Below are positions 8,419-18,110 of a DNA stretch of 64,000 nt, piece after piece (positions within the stretch are counted from its first letter, which is position 1; every line of letters starts with the position of its first letter). Source of the DNA: Caulobacter hibisci (GTDB taxonomy: Bacteria; Pseudomonadota; Alphaproteobacteria; Caulobacterales; Caulobacteraceae). Under the pieces are notes generated by a model. That model searched no databases. It saw only the letters and a list, made by a program, of their open reading frames with translations, and was not told the DNA's origin. The stretch covers positions 83,612 through 147,611 of the forward strand of contig NZ_JADWOX010000014.1 of assembly GCF_016135805.1 (NCBI RefSeq), read 5' to 3'. The translations under genes and the position numbers were made by a program.

Positions 8419-8850
8419 TCAGGAACGCGTCAAAAGCCCGTCCAGACGGGCCTTGACGCTGGTCAGGTCGTCCAGAGCCTCGACCAGGCGGCGTCGGCGC
8501 TCAGGGCTGGGGGCCCGCGATCCGGTCGAATCGGCGAGCTCGTCGAGGATGGGAGATTCGAGGAAGGCCGCGCCGTTCTGGCCCAGGCCCGCGGCGATCA
8601 CATGGCTGACGCCCTGCTCGCGGTGCAGCTTCTGGACGCCCTTGATGGTGTAGCCCTCGGCGTGCAGCAAAGCACGCACGCCGTTCAGCACGGCGATGTC
8701 CTGCGGGCGGTAGAACCGTCGCCCGCCGGCCCGCTTCATCGGGCGAATGAAGGAGAATTTGGTCTCCCAGAAACGCAATACGTGCTGGGGGACGCCTAGC
8801 TCTTCGGCGGCCTCGGAAATCGTGCGGAAGGCGTTGGGCCCCTTCGCCAC
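8419..8850 (-). CDS. MerR family transcriptional regulator
   Basis: A 143-aa protein. The N-terminal MerR winged helix reads [45 protein letters not shown] in short order (helix-turn-helix around residues 9-30, wing with GGRRFYR). A coiled segment ([21 protein letters not shown]) ends the protein. No metal- or drug-binding cysteines are present. It follows ihfA by 13 bp at the end of the plsX-fabH-ihfA-merR order that is conserved in alphaproteobacteria. Its targets are unknown. Confidence 0.88.
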   Translation of the reverse strand: MAKGPNAFRTISEAAEELGVPQHVLRFWETKFSFIRPMKRAGGRRFYRPQDIAVLNGVRALLHAEGYTIKGVQKLHREQGVSHVIAAGLGQNGAAFLESPILDELADSTGSRAPSPERRRRLVEALDDLTSVKARLDGLLTRS

Positions 8851-8863
8851 CGCATCGATTCCC

Positions 8864-9166
8864 TTAGTCGTCCAAGGCGCTGTCGATGCGCGCCTTCATG
8901 ACTTGAGAGGCCCGGAAGCCGATGACCCTGCGCGGCTCGATCTCGGCCGGTTCGCCCGTCTTGGGATTGCGCCCCATGCGGGCCCGCTTCTCGCGGACCT
9001 GGAAGACGCCGAATCCAGAAAGCTTGACCGTCTCGCCCTTCTCCAGGGCTTCGGCCACCAGATCGAGAGTACGCTCGACGAGACCGGCGCAGTCCTGACG
9101 CGTCAGGCCTACCTCCTCGTGGACCGCCTCGCAGAGGTCAGCCCGGGTCAATGTCGAACCCTTCAT
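8864..9166 (-). CDS. ihfA: Integration host factor subunit alpha
   Basis: A 100-aa DNA-bending protein that pairs with IhfB. The N-terminal dimerisation helices ([19 protein letters not shown]) and the DNA-binding arm region ([25 protein letters not shown]) are clear; the Pro that intercalates into DNA lies in the RNPKTGE tip. A 236-bp gap (9167-9402) separates it from fabH and probably holds its own promoter; I see no gene there. Confidence 0.95.
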   Translation of the reverse strand: MKGSTLTRADLCEAVHEEVGLTRQDCAGLVERTLDLVAEALEKGETVKLSGFGVFQVREKRARMGRNPKTGEPAEIEPRRVIGFRASQVMKARIDSALDD

Positions 9167-9402
9167 AACGCCCCCTTACGCTACACGTGGACCCAAGATG
9201 GTCCGCGCCAATCGACTTATCACCCGCCAAACGGGGCGCACGAAAACCCCGATCTCGCGCGGCTTGACCTCGTCAACTCAAGACTGCATGCCGCGAATAC
9301 CGCATGAAGTCAAAGGGTCAAGCCGAATACCTCATATGACGACGCAGCCCCGCCGCCAACCCAAGGTCAAGCTCGCCGTGAGGCAAGCCCGATTCTTGTT
9401 CA

Positions 9403-10380
9403 CTACAGGCGCAGGACGCAGGCGCCCCAGGTCAGGCCGCCGCCCATAGCCTCAAGCAGCAGCAGGTCGCCCGGCTTGATCCGCCCGTCCGCCACCGCGT
9501 GGGCGAAGGCCAGGGGAATCGATGCCGCCGAGGTGTTGGCGTGCAGCGCCACGGTCGAGATCACCTTTTCCTCGTCGATGCCGCAGCGGTTGGCCACGCC
9601 CTGGAGGATTCGCTGGTTGGCCTGGTGCGGAATGAACCAGTCCACCTCCGGCACCGTCACGCCCGCCTTCTCGGCGGCGGCGACGATGGCCTCGGAGATG
9701 TTGACCACGGCGTGCTTGAAGACCTGGTTGCCCAGCATCCGCAGCTTGCCGACCGTGCCCGTGGTCGACGGGCCGCCATCGACATAGAGCAGGTCCTGCT
9801 TGGTCCCGTCGGCGCGCAGAGCAAAGCCAAGCAGGCCGCGATCGGCCGTGGTCCCCTCGCCTTCCTGCGGCTCCAGCACGATCGCGCCGGCGCCGTCGCC
9901 GAACAGCACGCAGGTGCCGCGGTCGGTCCAGTCCATCAGGCGGGTCATGGTCTCGGCGCCGATCACCAGGGCGCACTTGGCATGGCCGCGGGCCACGAAA
10001 CCGTCGGCCACCGACAGGGCGTAGACGAAGCCCGAGCACACCGCCTGAACGTCGAAGGCGATGCCGACGCCCGCGCCCAGCTTGCGCTGGACGATGGCGG
10101 CGGTGGCCGGGAAGGTCAGGTCGGGCGTGGTGGTGGCGACGATGATCAGGTCGACGTCGGCGGCGGTCTTGCCGGCCCGCTCCAGCGCCTGCTTGGCGGC
10201 TTCGGTCGCGAGGTCGGAAACGGCCTGGTCGTCGGCGGCCTTGTGGCGCTGGCGGATGCCGGTGCGCTCGATGATCCATTCGTCGGAGGTGTCGACCACC
10301 TTCGACAGGTCTTGGTTGGTGACGATGCCCGGCGGGAGATAGGCCCCGACGCCGGTCACCACGCTACGGACTACGCTCAC
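9403..10380 (-). CDS. fabH: 3-oxoacyl-ACP synthase III
   Basis: A 325-aa enzyme that condenses acetyl-CoA with malonyl-ACP to start type II fatty acid synthesis. The catalytic Cys lies in DVQAVCSGFVYALS, the His in WFIPHQANQRI, and the Asn in ALHANTSAASIP. The start is GTG at 10380 and overlaps the plsX stop by 4 bp (GTGA), so the two are translationally coupled. Confidence 0.96.
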   Translation of the reverse strand: MSVVRSVVTGVGAYLPPGIVTNQDLSKVVDTSDEWIIERTGIRQRHKAADDQAVSDLATEAAKQALERAGKTAADVDLIIVATTTPDLTFPATAAIVQRKLGAGVGIAFDVQAVCSGFVYALSVADGFVARGHAKCALVIGAETMTRLMDWTDRGTCVLFGDGAGAIVLEPQEGEGTTADRGLLGFALRADGTKQDLLYVDGGPSTTGTVGKLRMLGNQVFKHAVVNISEAIVAAAEKAGVTVPEVDWFIPHQANQRILQGVANRCGIDEEKVISTVALHANTSAASIPLAFAHAVADGRIKPGDLLLLEAMGGGLTWGACVLRL

Positions 10381-11459
10381 TCGGCGGCTCCCTGGGTTTC
10401 GGCGCCGGGGGCGCCGTCGTCCTTGGCCGCTTTGTCTTTTTCCGCGGTCAGACGCTTCAAGTTACGATCGATCTCGGCGGTGAAGTCGCTGCGGGCGAGA
10501 TCCACGGCGACGCGGATGGCCGAAGCGAAGCCGTTGGCGTCGGCGCCGCCATGGCTCTTGACCACGATGCCGTTGAGACCCAGCAGCGGACCGCCGTTGA
10601 CCCGGCCCGGGTCGAGGCGGCGCTTCATCTTCTTCAGCGAGCCCGAGGCGATCAGGGCGCCCAGCATCGCCAGCGGGCCGGCGGTGAGCGTGGCCTTGAT
10701 CTCGTTGCCGAAGAACCGGGCCAGGCCCTCGGCGGTCTTCAGGGCCACATTGCCGGTGAAGCCGTCGGTGACGACGACGTCCACGGTGCCGTAGGCGATG
10801 TCGGTGCCTTCGACGAAGCCGCGATAGTCGAAGTCGAAGTGCGGGCTGTCCTGCAGGATGCGGTGCGCCTCGCGCACTTCCTCGTGGCCCTTCTGGTCTT
10901 CGGAGCCGACGTTGAGGATGCCGACCGTGGGGCGCTTGGAGCCGTGCACGGCGTGGTGGAAGGCCGCGCCCATGATGGCGAACTCGACAAGCTGCTCGGC
11001 GTCGCTCTCGACATTGGCGCCGACGTCGAGCACCGCCGAGACGCCCTTCATGGTCGGCCAGGAGGCGACGATCGCCGGACGCTCCAGGTCGGCGCTCATC
11101 CGCAGGATCAGCTTGGAGATCGCCATCAGGGCGCCGGTGTTGCCGGCCGAGACGCAGGCCACGGCCTGGCCCGAACGGATGGTCTCGACGGCGTTCCACA
11201 GGCTGGAACCCTTGCCCCGGCGCATGGCCTGGGCGGGCTTTTCGTCGCTGGCGATGGCCTTGTCGGTATGGACGACGGTCGACACCGCCCGCGCAGCGGG
11301 GGCGCGCGCCAGTTCCGCGTTCAGCGCCGCCTCGTCGCCGTGCAGCAGGAAGCGAACGTCAGGCAGGGACTTGGCGGCGATCTCTAGGGCGGGTACAACC
11401 ACGGATGGTCCGTGATCCCCGCCCATGGCGTCGATCGAAATGACAACAGGCTGTGGCAC
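10377..11459 (-). CDS. plsX: Phosphate acyltransferase PlsX
   Basis: A 360-aa peripheral membrane enzyme that makes acyl-phosphate from acyl-ACP for the PlsY step of phospholipid synthesis. The N-terminal ISIDAMGGDHGPSVVVPA and the internal SAGNTGALMAISKLILR and VVVTDGFTGNVALKT segments are diagnostic. About 25 charged residues (KDKAAKDDGAPGAETQG) extend the C-terminus. It starts with GTG at 11459. rpmF, often upstream of plsX, is not here; DUF177 is the upstream neighbour, 85 bp away. Confidence 0.96.
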   Translation of the reverse strand: MPQPVVISIDAMGGDHGPSVVVPALEIAAKSLPDVRFLLHGDEAALNAELARAPAARAVSTVVHTDKAIASDEKPAQAMRRGKGSSLWNAVETIRSGQAVACVSAGNTGALMAISKLILRMSADLERPAIVASWPTMKGVSAVLDVGANVESDAEQLVEFAIMGAAFHHAVHGSKRPTVGILNVGSEDQKGHEEVREAHRILQDSPHFDFDYRGFVEGTDIAYGTVDVVVTDGFTGNVALKTAEGLARFFGNEIKATLTAGPLAMLGALIASGSLKKMKRRLDPGRVNGGPLLGLNGIVVKSHGGADANGFASAIRVAVDLARSDFTAEIDRNLKRLTAEKDKAAKDDGAPGAETQGAAE

Positions 11460-11544
11460 GAGACGCTATCGACTCCTGTGGCGGTCGCGATGCGGCCCGC
11501 TTGATTCCGGGCGTGATATCACGCCCGGCGGAGAAAGGGCGAAT

Positions 11545-12084
11545 TCAGCCCTCTTCTTCCTTGGATTTCAGACCCTTCAGGGCTGAGAAGGGAGAAAGGT
11601 CGACGGGCTCCTCGGGTTGCACGAACACCGCCCCGGGCTTGCGCGGGAACGGGTCGATCTCCAGGGCCAGGTGCTCGATCACATAGGCCGAGACGTCGAT
11701 GGTCTCGCCTTCCAGCACGTCGGGCGGATCGTCGCCCTCGGGGTCTAGGCCCAGCTCGCCGCCTTCGTCCTGCGGCGCGTGCTCGCTGTTGGCCGGCAGG
11801 ACGTGCAGGCTGAAGCGGGCGTCGATCGGCGTCTCGAAATCATCGGCGGTGACGCCGCAGGTCTGGACCACCCGGGCGCGCAGCACGCCCGAGACCTCGG
11901 CCCCGTCCATCCACGAGCGCAGATAGACGTCGACCTTCAGGTCATGCAGCGACACCAGGTCCAGCTGCTTGGCGATCGCCTTGAGGACGGTCTCGTCGGG
12001 GGCCAGCTTCAGGTCCACCCCGCCGCGGTCGACGCGGGCCAGGGTGACGGTGCTGGGCCAGGGATCGATCAAACGCTCGGCCAT
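11545..12084 (-). CDS. DUF177 (YceD-like) protein
   Basis: A 179-aa cytoplasmic protein of the DUF177/YceD family. Visible features are a Cys in RARVVQTCGVTADDFETPI, an acidic linker around residues 100-120, and the core EGETIDVSAYVIEHLALEIDPFPRKPG. Members are linked to 23S rRNA or L32 metabolism in some bacteria, so the role here is inferred. It overlaps the upstream chaperone gene by 16 bp. Confidence 0.87.
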   Translation of the reverse strand: MAERLIDPWPSTVTLARVDRGGVDLKLAPDETVLKAIAKQLDLVSLHDLKVDVYLRSWMDGAEVSGVLRARVVQTCGVTADDFETPIDARFSLHVLPANSEHAPQDEGGELGLDPEGDDPPDVLEGETIDVSAYVIEHLALEIDPFPRKPGAVFVQPEEPVDLSPFSALKGLKSKEEEG

Positions 12085-12599
12085 TGCACTTCTCCGTTCA
12101 GCAGGTCGTCCAGCGATTGGCCGGCCAGCCCGTCGCGCGCGGACCGCACATAGGCGCTAACGGCGACGATGTCTCCCTCGCCGCGCTCTTCGAATACGGT
12201 GCGGGCCAGGGCCGCGTCGAGATCGGCCGTCTCCGGCAGGGTCGCGAACGCCTCGTCATAGGTCTTCAGCCGGCCGTAGAAGGCCCCGGCCAGCTTCTTC
12301 ATCTTCTTGCCGACGGCGGTGTCGGATACGCCGATCTGACGGAAGGCGTCGTCGAGGCCGCGGACATAGGAATCGAACACCGCCTGCGAGGTCTCGCCCG
12401 CCGCCTCGCCCTGCCCCTTCAGCCGCTCCATCACCAGCACGACGTGCAGGGTGAAAAGCTCGAACCGGCCTTCCAGCGAGTCGCGAACGCCCAGCTCGGC
12501 GTAGAACCGGGGCGACCGGGCCTGGGCCACGGCCGCCGTGTAGAGCTTTTCACCCGCTATCCTTGCGGGCCGTGGCTTCAGAAGCCGATCCAGAAACAT
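12069..12599 (-). CDS. Ubiquinol-cytochrome c chaperone family protein
   Basis: A 176-aa, mostly helical protein of the CBP3-like family that assists cytochrome bc1 assembly. Typical segments are the early helix AEKLYTAAVAQARSPRFY-like region, GRFELFTLHVVLVMERL, and the GVSDTAVGKKMKKLAGAFYGR core. It heads the leftward run through DUF177 and plsX; a 121-bp divergent gap to bamE should contain promoters for both. Confidence 0.88.
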   Translation of the reverse strand: MFLDRLLKPRPARIAGEKLYTAAVAQARSPRFYAELGVRDSLEGRFELFTLHVVLVMERLKGQGEAAGETSQAVFDSYVRGLDDAFRQIGVSDTAVGKKMKKLAGAFYGRLKTYDEAFATLPETADLDAALARTVFEERGEGDIVAVSAYVRSARDGLAGQSLDDLLNGEVQWPSV

Positions 12600-12720
12600 T
12601 CCACGCCTCTATTTCGCCGCGAGCCCGCCCTAGATGGCCTGTCGAGCTACGCGGGCCATTGAACTAAGCCCGCGCGAGCGATAGGTCAAAGTCCAGCCTT
12701 CTTCCGGTTCCGGAGCCTCA

Positions 12721-13209
12721 ATGTTTCGTCCCGCCGTTTTCGCCGCCGCCGCCATCGGCCTCGCCGCCGTCGTCGGAGGCTGCACGCCGCTGACGAGCTA
12801 TTCCGGCTTCCAGGCCATCGAGGCCAAGCCGGTGGACATGAAGGTCGGCGAAGACAGCAAGTCGACCGTGATGGAAAAGCTGGGCTCGCCCTCGGCCACC
12901 TCCACCTTCGACAGCAACGCCTGGTACTACGTCTCGCAGACGACCGACCGCGTGGCCTTCTACAAGCCGCGGGTGATCAAGCGCGACGTGGTGGCGATCA
13001 AGTTCAACGCCGCCGACGAGAAGGTCGCCTCGGTCGACACCTTCACCCTGAAGGACGGCAAGGTCATCGCCTACAACGGCCGCGAGACCCCGACCCGCGG
13101 TCGCGAGATGACCATCCTCGAGCAGCTGCTCGGCAACGTCGGCCGTGGCGGCATGCTGCCCCAGGACGACGAAGGCGTGCCCGGCACCCGTCCTGGCGAT
13201 CGTCGCTAG
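12721..13209 (+). CDS. bamE: Outer membrane assembly lipoprotein BamE
   Basis: A 162-aa lipoprotein of the BAM beta-barrel assembly machine. The N-terminal signal ends in a lipobox, VVGGC, with the lipidated Cys at residue 21. The SmpA/OmlA core includes MKVGEDSKSTVMEKLGSPSATS and NAWYYVSQ. A Gly/Pro-rich tail (GRGGMLPQDDEGVPG) follows. A 7-bp hairpin (13278-13296) lies downstream without a U-tract. Confidence 0.93.
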   Translation: MFRPAVFAAAAIGLAAVVGGCTPLTSYSGFQAIEAKPVDMKVGEDSKSTVMEKLGSPSATSTFDSNAWYYVSQTTDRVAFYKPRVIKRDVVAIKFNAADEKVASVDTFTLKDGKVIAYNGRETPTRGREMTILEQLLGNVGRGGMLPQDDEGVPGTRPGDRR

Positions 13210-13388
13210 AGCGGCCCGCCCTAAGTCGGAAACCCGACCGTACACGACCGGAAACTTGACCATAAGCGTGTGATTTCCCGCGACTTTTCGTCGCGGTATC
13301 AACGTTTCGTCAAGCAAGCGCCCCGCAACCTCTCCGCTTAGCCGACGTCCGGGCCCCAACCCTGGCGTCGCTCTGGGGGAGTAGTGCT

Positions 13389-13943
13389 TTGAACGCGCCG
13401 GATCTGCGGGCGTTGACGGTGCTCATCGTCGACGACAACGCCAACATGCGCGGCATCCTGGCCGCGATCCTGAAAGCCGTGGGCGTGCGGCGGATCATCG
13501 AAGCCGGCGACGGCGTCGAGGGGCTGAAGGCCTTCGCCGAGCGCGAGATCGACATCATCTTCACCGACCTGATGATGCAGCCGGTCGACGGCCTGGCCTT
13601 CATGCACTGGGTGCGCAACTCGCCGGCCAGCCCCAATCCGTATGCGCCGGTGATCATGATGACCGGCCACGCCACCCGCCGCAGCCTGGACGAGGCCCGG
13701 ATGGCCGGCGTGACCGAGTTCCTGGCCAAGCCGATCACCGCGCGCGGCGTGATGCACCGCATCAACGAGGTCATCAACAACCCGCGCGACTTCGTGCGGG
13801 TCGGCGACTATTTCGGCCCCTGCCGCCGTCGCCGCATCGACCACGACTTCACCGGCGACGAGCGCCGCGGCGCACAGCCGGCGCCGACACCGCTGGGCGG
13901 CGAGGCGGAGGTTCACGCGTTCGATCCCGAGGAGTGCTACTGA
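13389..13943 (+). CDS. CheY-like response regulator with arginine-rich tail
   Basis: A 184-aa protein beginning with TTG at 13389, preceded by GGGGGAG. The receiver domain spans about residues 9-130: acidic pocket VLIVDDNANMR, phospho-acceptor Asp in FTDLMMQPVDG, Thr in MMTGHA, Lys in LAKPIT. There is no output domain. The C-terminal extension contains FVRVGDYFGPCRRRRIDHDF, resembling the Arg-rich stretch of alphaproteobacterial CheY-like proteins such as the c-di-GMP-binding Cle group; that link is inference. No histidine kinase or chemotaxis gene is adjacent. Confidence 0.88.
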   Translation: MNAPDLRALTVLIVDDNANMRGILAAILKAVGVRRIIEAGDGVEGLKAFAEREIDIIFTDLMMQPVDGLAFMHWVRNSPASPNPYAPVIMMTGHATRRSLDEARMAGVTEFLAKPITARGVMHRINEVINNPRDFVRVGDYFGPCRRRRIDHDFTGDERRGAQPAPTPLGGEAEVHAFDPEECY

Positions 13944-13992
13944 GGGGGCGGTTCCTTCTCGGCCACACCACCCAGTAGCCCCAACAACAGAT

Positions 13993-14081
13993 GTCATCGC
14001 CCGGCTCGTCCGGGCGACCCAAGCGGCATGTCAGGATATGGCTGGCTCAGCTTGGGTCGCCCGCATGAAGCGGGCGATGAC
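13993..14081. repeat. 89-bp palindromic repeat, copy 1
   Basis: The element begins GTCATCGCCCG and ends with its complement CGGGCGATGAC. A second inner pair (CGACCCAAGC and GCTTGGGTCG) makes a long interrupted hairpin. A copy of the same length and layout lies at 48636-48724. It sits between the convergent response-regulator and hppA genes. Confidence 0.9.
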
Positions 14082-14110
14082 TTTTGAAGGGGGATGCGCG
14101 TTCAGCATCG

Positions 14111-14150
14111 CCAAAAAGAAAACGCCCCGGCGTATGAGCCCCGGGGCGTT
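14111..14150 (-). terminator. Rho-independent terminator of hppA
   Basis: A 10-bp stem (AACGCCCCGG at 14121-14130, complement at 14141-14150) lies 24 bp after the hppA stop and, read leftwards, is followed by TTCTTTTTGG. Confidence 0.9.
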
Positions 14151-14173
14151 CTCGTCTCACCACGCGCTTGAGA

Positions 14174-16309
14174 TCACCCGTGGGCCAGCACCGCCAGCAG
14201 CAGCAGGGCCACGATGTTGGTGATCTTGATCATCGGGTTCACGGCCGGACCCGAGGTGTCCTTGTAGGGGTCGCCGACGGTGTCGCCGGTGACGGCGGCC
14301 TTGTGGGTTTCGCCGCCCTTCTTGTGCAGGACGCCGTCCTTGTCGGTGAAGCCTTCCTCGATCACCTTCTTGGCGTTGTCCCAGGCGCCGCCGCCGCTGG
14401 TCATCGAGATGGCGACGAACAGGCCGGTGACGATCACCCCCATCAGCATGGCGCCGAGGCAGGCGAAGGCGTCGACCTTGCCGGCGATGGCGTTGATGAC
14501 GAAGAACAGCACCACCGGCGAGACCACCGGCAGCAGGCTGGGCACGATCATCTCGCGGATGGCGGCCTTGGTCAGGATATCGACCGCCTTGCCGTATTCG
14601 GGCTTGGTCTCGTAGGTCATGATGCCCGGGTTTTCGCGGAACTGGCGACGGACCTCGGCCACCACCGACTCGGCCGCACGGCCGACGGCGGTCATCGACA
14701 GGCCCCCGAACAGGAACGGCAGCAGGCCGCCAAACAGCAGCCCGACCACGACATAGGGGTTGGACAGGTCGAAGCTGACCGGCCCCATGCCGTCGAAGAA
14801 GCTGCCCGGGGCGGCGTTCTCGGAGAAGAACTTCAGGTCCTCGGTATAGGCCGCGAACAGCACCAGGGCCCCCAGACCGGCCGAGCCGATGGCGTAGCCC
14901 TTGGTCACCGCCTTGGTGGTGTTGCCGACGGCGTCGAGGGCGTCGGTGGTGACGCGGACTTCCGGCGGAAGCCCGGCCATCTCGGCGATGCCGCCGGCAT
15001 TGTCGGTGACGGGGCCGAAGGCGTCCAGGGCGACGATGAAGCCGGCCAGGGACAGCATGGTGGTGGTGGCGATGGCGATGCCGAACAGGCCCGACAGGTT
15101 ATAGGTCACCACGATGCCGACGATGATGGTCAGGGCCGGCAGGGCCGTGGATTCCAGCGACATGGCCAGGCCCTGGATGACGTTGGTGCCGTGACCGGAG
15201 ACGCTGGCCTGGGCCACCGACTTCACCGGCCTAAAGCCCGTGCCGGTGTAGTATTCGGTGATCACCACGATCAGCGCCGTCACCGCCAGGCCGACGAGGC
15301 CGCAGTAGAACAGGTTGTCGGCGGTGAAGAGACGGCCGTCCAGCTCGATGGCGTCGGGCACCAGCTGGTGGATCACCCACCAGACGGCCGGGATCGACAG
15401 CACCCCGGTGACGATCAGGCCCTGGTAGAGGGCCCCCATGATGTTCTGCTTCTTGCCTAGGCGGACGAAGAAGGCCCCGACGATCGAGGTGACGATGCAC
15501 ACCGCGCAGATGGCCAGCGGCAGCAGCATCATCGAGCCGACGACGTCGGTGCCGGTGAAGAAGATCGCCGCCAGCACCATGGTGGCGACCGTGGTCACCG
15601 CATAGGTCTCGAACAGGTCGGCGGCCATGCCGGCGCAGTCGCCGACATTGTCGCCGACGTTGTCGGCGATGGTGGCGGCGTTGCGGGGGTCGTCCTCGGG
15701 GATGCCGGCCTCGACCTTGCCGACGAGATCGCCGCCGACGTCCGCGCCCTTGGTGAAAATGCCGCCGCCCAGCCGGGCGAAGATCGAGATCAGCGAGGCG
15801 CCGAAGCCCAGGGCCACCAGGGAGTCGATGACCACCCGGTCGGTGCCCTCATGGCCCACCGACAGCAGCAGGGCGAAGTAGCCGGCCACGCCGATCAGGG
15901 CGAAGCCCGCCACCAGCATGCCGGTGACCGCGCCGGAGGTGAAGGCCATCGAAAGGCCCTTGGCCAGGCTCTCGGACGAGGCCTGGGCGGTGCGGACGTT
16001 GGCCCGCACCGAGATCAGCATGCCCGCGAAGCCCGCCAGGCCCGACAGGATCGCGCCCAGCGCGAAGCCCACCGGCTGCTCCCAGCTCTTGAAGAAGAAG
16101 GCGAGCAGAGCGATCACGACGACGCCGACGATGGCGATGGTGGTGTACTGACGGTTCAGATAGGCCTGGGCGCCTTCCTGAATGGCCGCGGCGATTTCCT
16201 GCATCTTCGCATCGCCCGGCGAGGCTTTCAAAAGCCTGGCGGTCTGGACCGCGCCATACAGCACCGCCAGAAGCCCGGCGCCGATGGCTACGTAAAGCCA
16301 AGAACTCAT
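14174..16309 (-). CDS. hppA: Membrane H+-translocating pyrophosphatase, K+-independent type
   Basis: A 711-aa protein with about 16 membrane helices that couples pyrophosphate hydrolysis to proton export. I chose ATG at 16309 ([10 protein letters not shown]), which has AAGGGGC upstream, over a TTG nine codons earlier. The catalytic loop [19 protein letters not shown] and the acidic [19 protein letters not shown] region bind Mg-PPi. [18 protein letters not shown] has Lys at the position that distinguishes the K+-independent subfamily (Ala in K+-dependent enzymes). A further Asp-rich loop, [14 protein letters not shown], and a Pro-rich end follow. Confidence 0.96.
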   Translation of the reverse strand: MSSWLYVAIGAGLLAVLYGAVQTARLLKASPGDAKMQEIAAAIQEGAQAYLNRQYTTIAIVGVVVIALLAFFFKSWEQPVGFALGAILSGLAGFAGMLISVRANVRTAQASSESLAKGLSMAFTSGAVTGMLVAGFALIGVAGYFALLLSVGHEGTDRVVIDSLVALGFGASLISIFARLGGGIFTKGADVGGDLVGKVEAGIPEDDPRNAATIADNVGDNVGDCAGMAADLFETYAVTTVATMVLAAIFFTGTDVVGSMMLLPLAICAVCIVTSIVGAFFVRLGKKQNIMGALYQGLIVTGVLSIPAVWWVIHQLVPDAIELDGRLFTADNLFYCGLVGLAVTALIVVITEYYTGTGFRPVKSVAQASVSGHGTNVIQGLAMSLESTALPALTIIVGIVVTYNLSGLFGIAIATTTMLSLAGFIVALDAFGPVTDNAGGIAEMAGLPPEVRVTTDALDAVGNTTKAVTKGYAIGSAGLGALVLFAAYTEDLKFFSENAAPGSFFDGMGPVSFDLSNPYVVVGLLFGGLLPFLFGGLSMTAVGRAAESVVAEVRRQFRENPGIMTYETKPEYGKAVDILTKAAIREMIVPSLLPVVSPVVLFFVINAIAGKVDAFACLGAMLMGVIVTGLFVAISMTSGGGAWDNAKKVIEEGFTDKDGVLHKKGGETHKAAVTGDTVGDPYKDTSGPAVNPMIKITNIVALLLLAVLAHG

Positions 16310-16537
16310 GGGTTTAGTGCCCCTTCGTGTTTCCAATCACGAGGGGTCGCGGATCCCGGACAGGGTGCGGCATGAACCGCCCCAGGCCGGAAGCGGCGGC
16401 GGGCCTTATGGCCTCATACCCCCTCGATGCTCCCTGATTTGGCCCCGACATCGGCGCCAAGGGGCAAACACTGCCATCCACCCGTCATGCGCGCAACCGC
16501 TTGCGAGAACGGCGTTCGCGATGGGCCGAGGGCGACC

Positions 16538-17080
16538 TTAGGGAATGATGGGGGCCGAATCGACGCGCGGCGCCGGCTTGGCCTGCGCGGGGGTCCCCGG
16601 CTTGGGCGCCGGTTTGGGCGGCGGCACGAAGTTGCGGGGGGTCTGCTTGCCGATGGTCACCGAGGCCACCTTGCCCTTGCCGACCAGGGTCGTGACCTCG
16701 CGCATCACCGTGCTCTTCAGCTTGGCCTCGTCGAGCAGGACGTAGCTGCCGGGCTTGTTGAACGGCTGCTTGTGGGCCGCGCGGACCAGGGCGTCGCGCA
16801 GGAACGGCTCCTTGCCGGCGAAGACGGTGACGTCGCCCTCGGGCGGCAGGGTCAGGGACAGGTCGACGAAGACGTAGTTGATCAGCCGGCCCTCGGCGAC
16901 GATCGGCAGGGCCATCGAGCCCAGCTTGATCACCGGATCGGGCGCTTCCTTCTCGCCCTCGCCGCCTTCCTTCTTCTCCTTCTTCTTGTCGGAACGGGCG
17001 AAGGCGGGGGCGGCGGCCAGCACCAGGGGCGCGGCGGCGAACGCCAGGACGGCGCGGCGGGAGACAGCGGAAGAGACCAT
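16538..17080 (-). CDS. Tat-type secreted protein with FliL-like domain
   Basis: A 180-aa protein if it starts with ATG at 17080. That start gives SRRAVLAFAAAPLVLAAAPAFA, a twin-arginine-like signal; the longer frame back to 17188 has no clear family support and overlaps the divergent hydrolase gene. After a Lys/Glu-rich linker (KKKEKKEGGEGEKE), residues ~55-145 (LINYVFVDLSLTLPPEG, PFLRDALVRAAHK, KLKSTVMREVTTLVGKGKV) follow the pattern of the FliL periplasmic domain. The tail is Pro/Ala-rich. FliL proteins normally have a membrane anchor and flagellar neighbours, neither of which is seen, so this is a tentative call. Confidence 0.6.
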   Translation of the reverse strand: MVSSAVSRRAVLAFAAAPLVLAAAPAFARSDKKKEKKEGGEGEKEAPDPVIKLGSMALPIVAEGRLINYVFVDLSLTLPPEGDVTVFAGKEPFLRDALVRAAHKQPFNKPGSYVLLDEAKLKSTVMREVTTLVGKGKVASVTIGKQTPRNFVPPPKPAPKPGTPAQAKPAPRVDSAPIIP

Positions 17081-17162
17081 GCCCCATCCCCTACCGCAGA
17101 AGGTTTGAGGCTTCGCTACCGAGCGCGGCCGTGCTAGCGATCGAACAATCGTTTGAATCCGA

Positions 17163-17939
17163 ATGGATCGCGCCATGCCCCGCTTCACGACCTCCGACGG
17201 CCTGTCGATCGCCTACCAGGCCTGGGGCGAGGACGCGGCCTCCCCGCCCGTCGTGCTGCACCACGGCTTCTCGGCCAGCGGCCTGATCAACTGGAAGGCC
17301 CCGGGCATCGTCGACGCCCTGGTCGCCGCCGGCCGCAAGGTGATCGCGATCGACGCCCGCGGCCACGGCGCCTCGGACAAGCCGCACGATGCGGCCTTCT
17401 ATGGCGAGGCGCGGATGGCCCAGGACGTCAGCGAGCTGATCGACCACCTGGCCGTCCCCACCATCGACCTGGCCGGCTACTCCATGGGGGCGATCGTCGC
17501 CCTGATCTGCGCCAGCCGCGAGCCGCGCGTGCGCCGCCTGGTCGCCGCCGGCGTCGGCGAGGGCGTGGTCGCCACCGGCGGCGTCGACACCCGCCACGTG
17601 CCCAGCGCCGCCATCGTCGAGGCCCTGCTGGCCGACGCCCCGGCCACCATCAGCCACCCGGCCGCCCTGCCCTTCCGCCAGTTCGCCGACGCCATCGGCG
17701 CCGACCGCCGCGCCCTCGCCGCCCAGGCCAGCGTCGTCCACGCCCAGCCGATCCCGCTGGACCGCATCGCCGCCCCGACCCTGATCCTCGCCGGCGACGC
17801 CGACCCGCTGGCGGTGCATCCCGACCGCCTGGCCGCGGCGATCGCGGGCGCGCGGGCGCTGGTGGTGAGGGGTGATCACCGGACGGCGGTGGGGGATCCA
17901 GGGTTTGCGGCGGCGTTGGTGACGTTCTTCGGCGACTAG
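17163..17939 (+). CDS. Alpha/beta-hydrolase
   Basis: A 258-aa protein (ATG at 17163; ATG at 17175 is also possible). The oxyanion region is VVLHHGFSASG, the nucleophile elbow GYSMG, the acid Asp in LAGDADPLA, and the His in VVRGDHRTAVGD, so a complete catalytic triad is present. Substrate cannot be inferred. It faces oxyR in the same direction across a 171-bp gap in which I see no gene. Confidence 0.88.
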   Translation: MDRAMPRFTTSDGLSIAYQAWGEDAASPPVVLHHGFSASGLINWKAPGIVDALVAAGRKVIAIDARGHGASDKPHDAAFYGEARMAQDVSELIDHLAVPTIDLAGYSMGAIVALICASREPRVRRLVAAGVGEGVVATGGVDTRHVPSAAIVEALLADAPATISHPAALPFRQFADAIGADRRALAAQASVVHAQPIPLDRIAAPTLILAGDADPLAVHPDRLAAAIAGARALVVRGDHRTAVGDPGFAAALVTFFGD

Positions 17940-18110
17940 GCGAAGGCCTCGCGGCGCGCCTTATCGAGCGCCTCGATCCCGCGGATGAAAACTATCAATT
18001 CGCCTTATCCGACGGCCTGGTGAAGTTTGCGGGCCTCCGGAGCCCTTCATGACCCGCCACCACCACGGCCCGCCCCCCGCCGGCCGCCGCCTCTCGCCGA
18101 CCGTGCGCAC

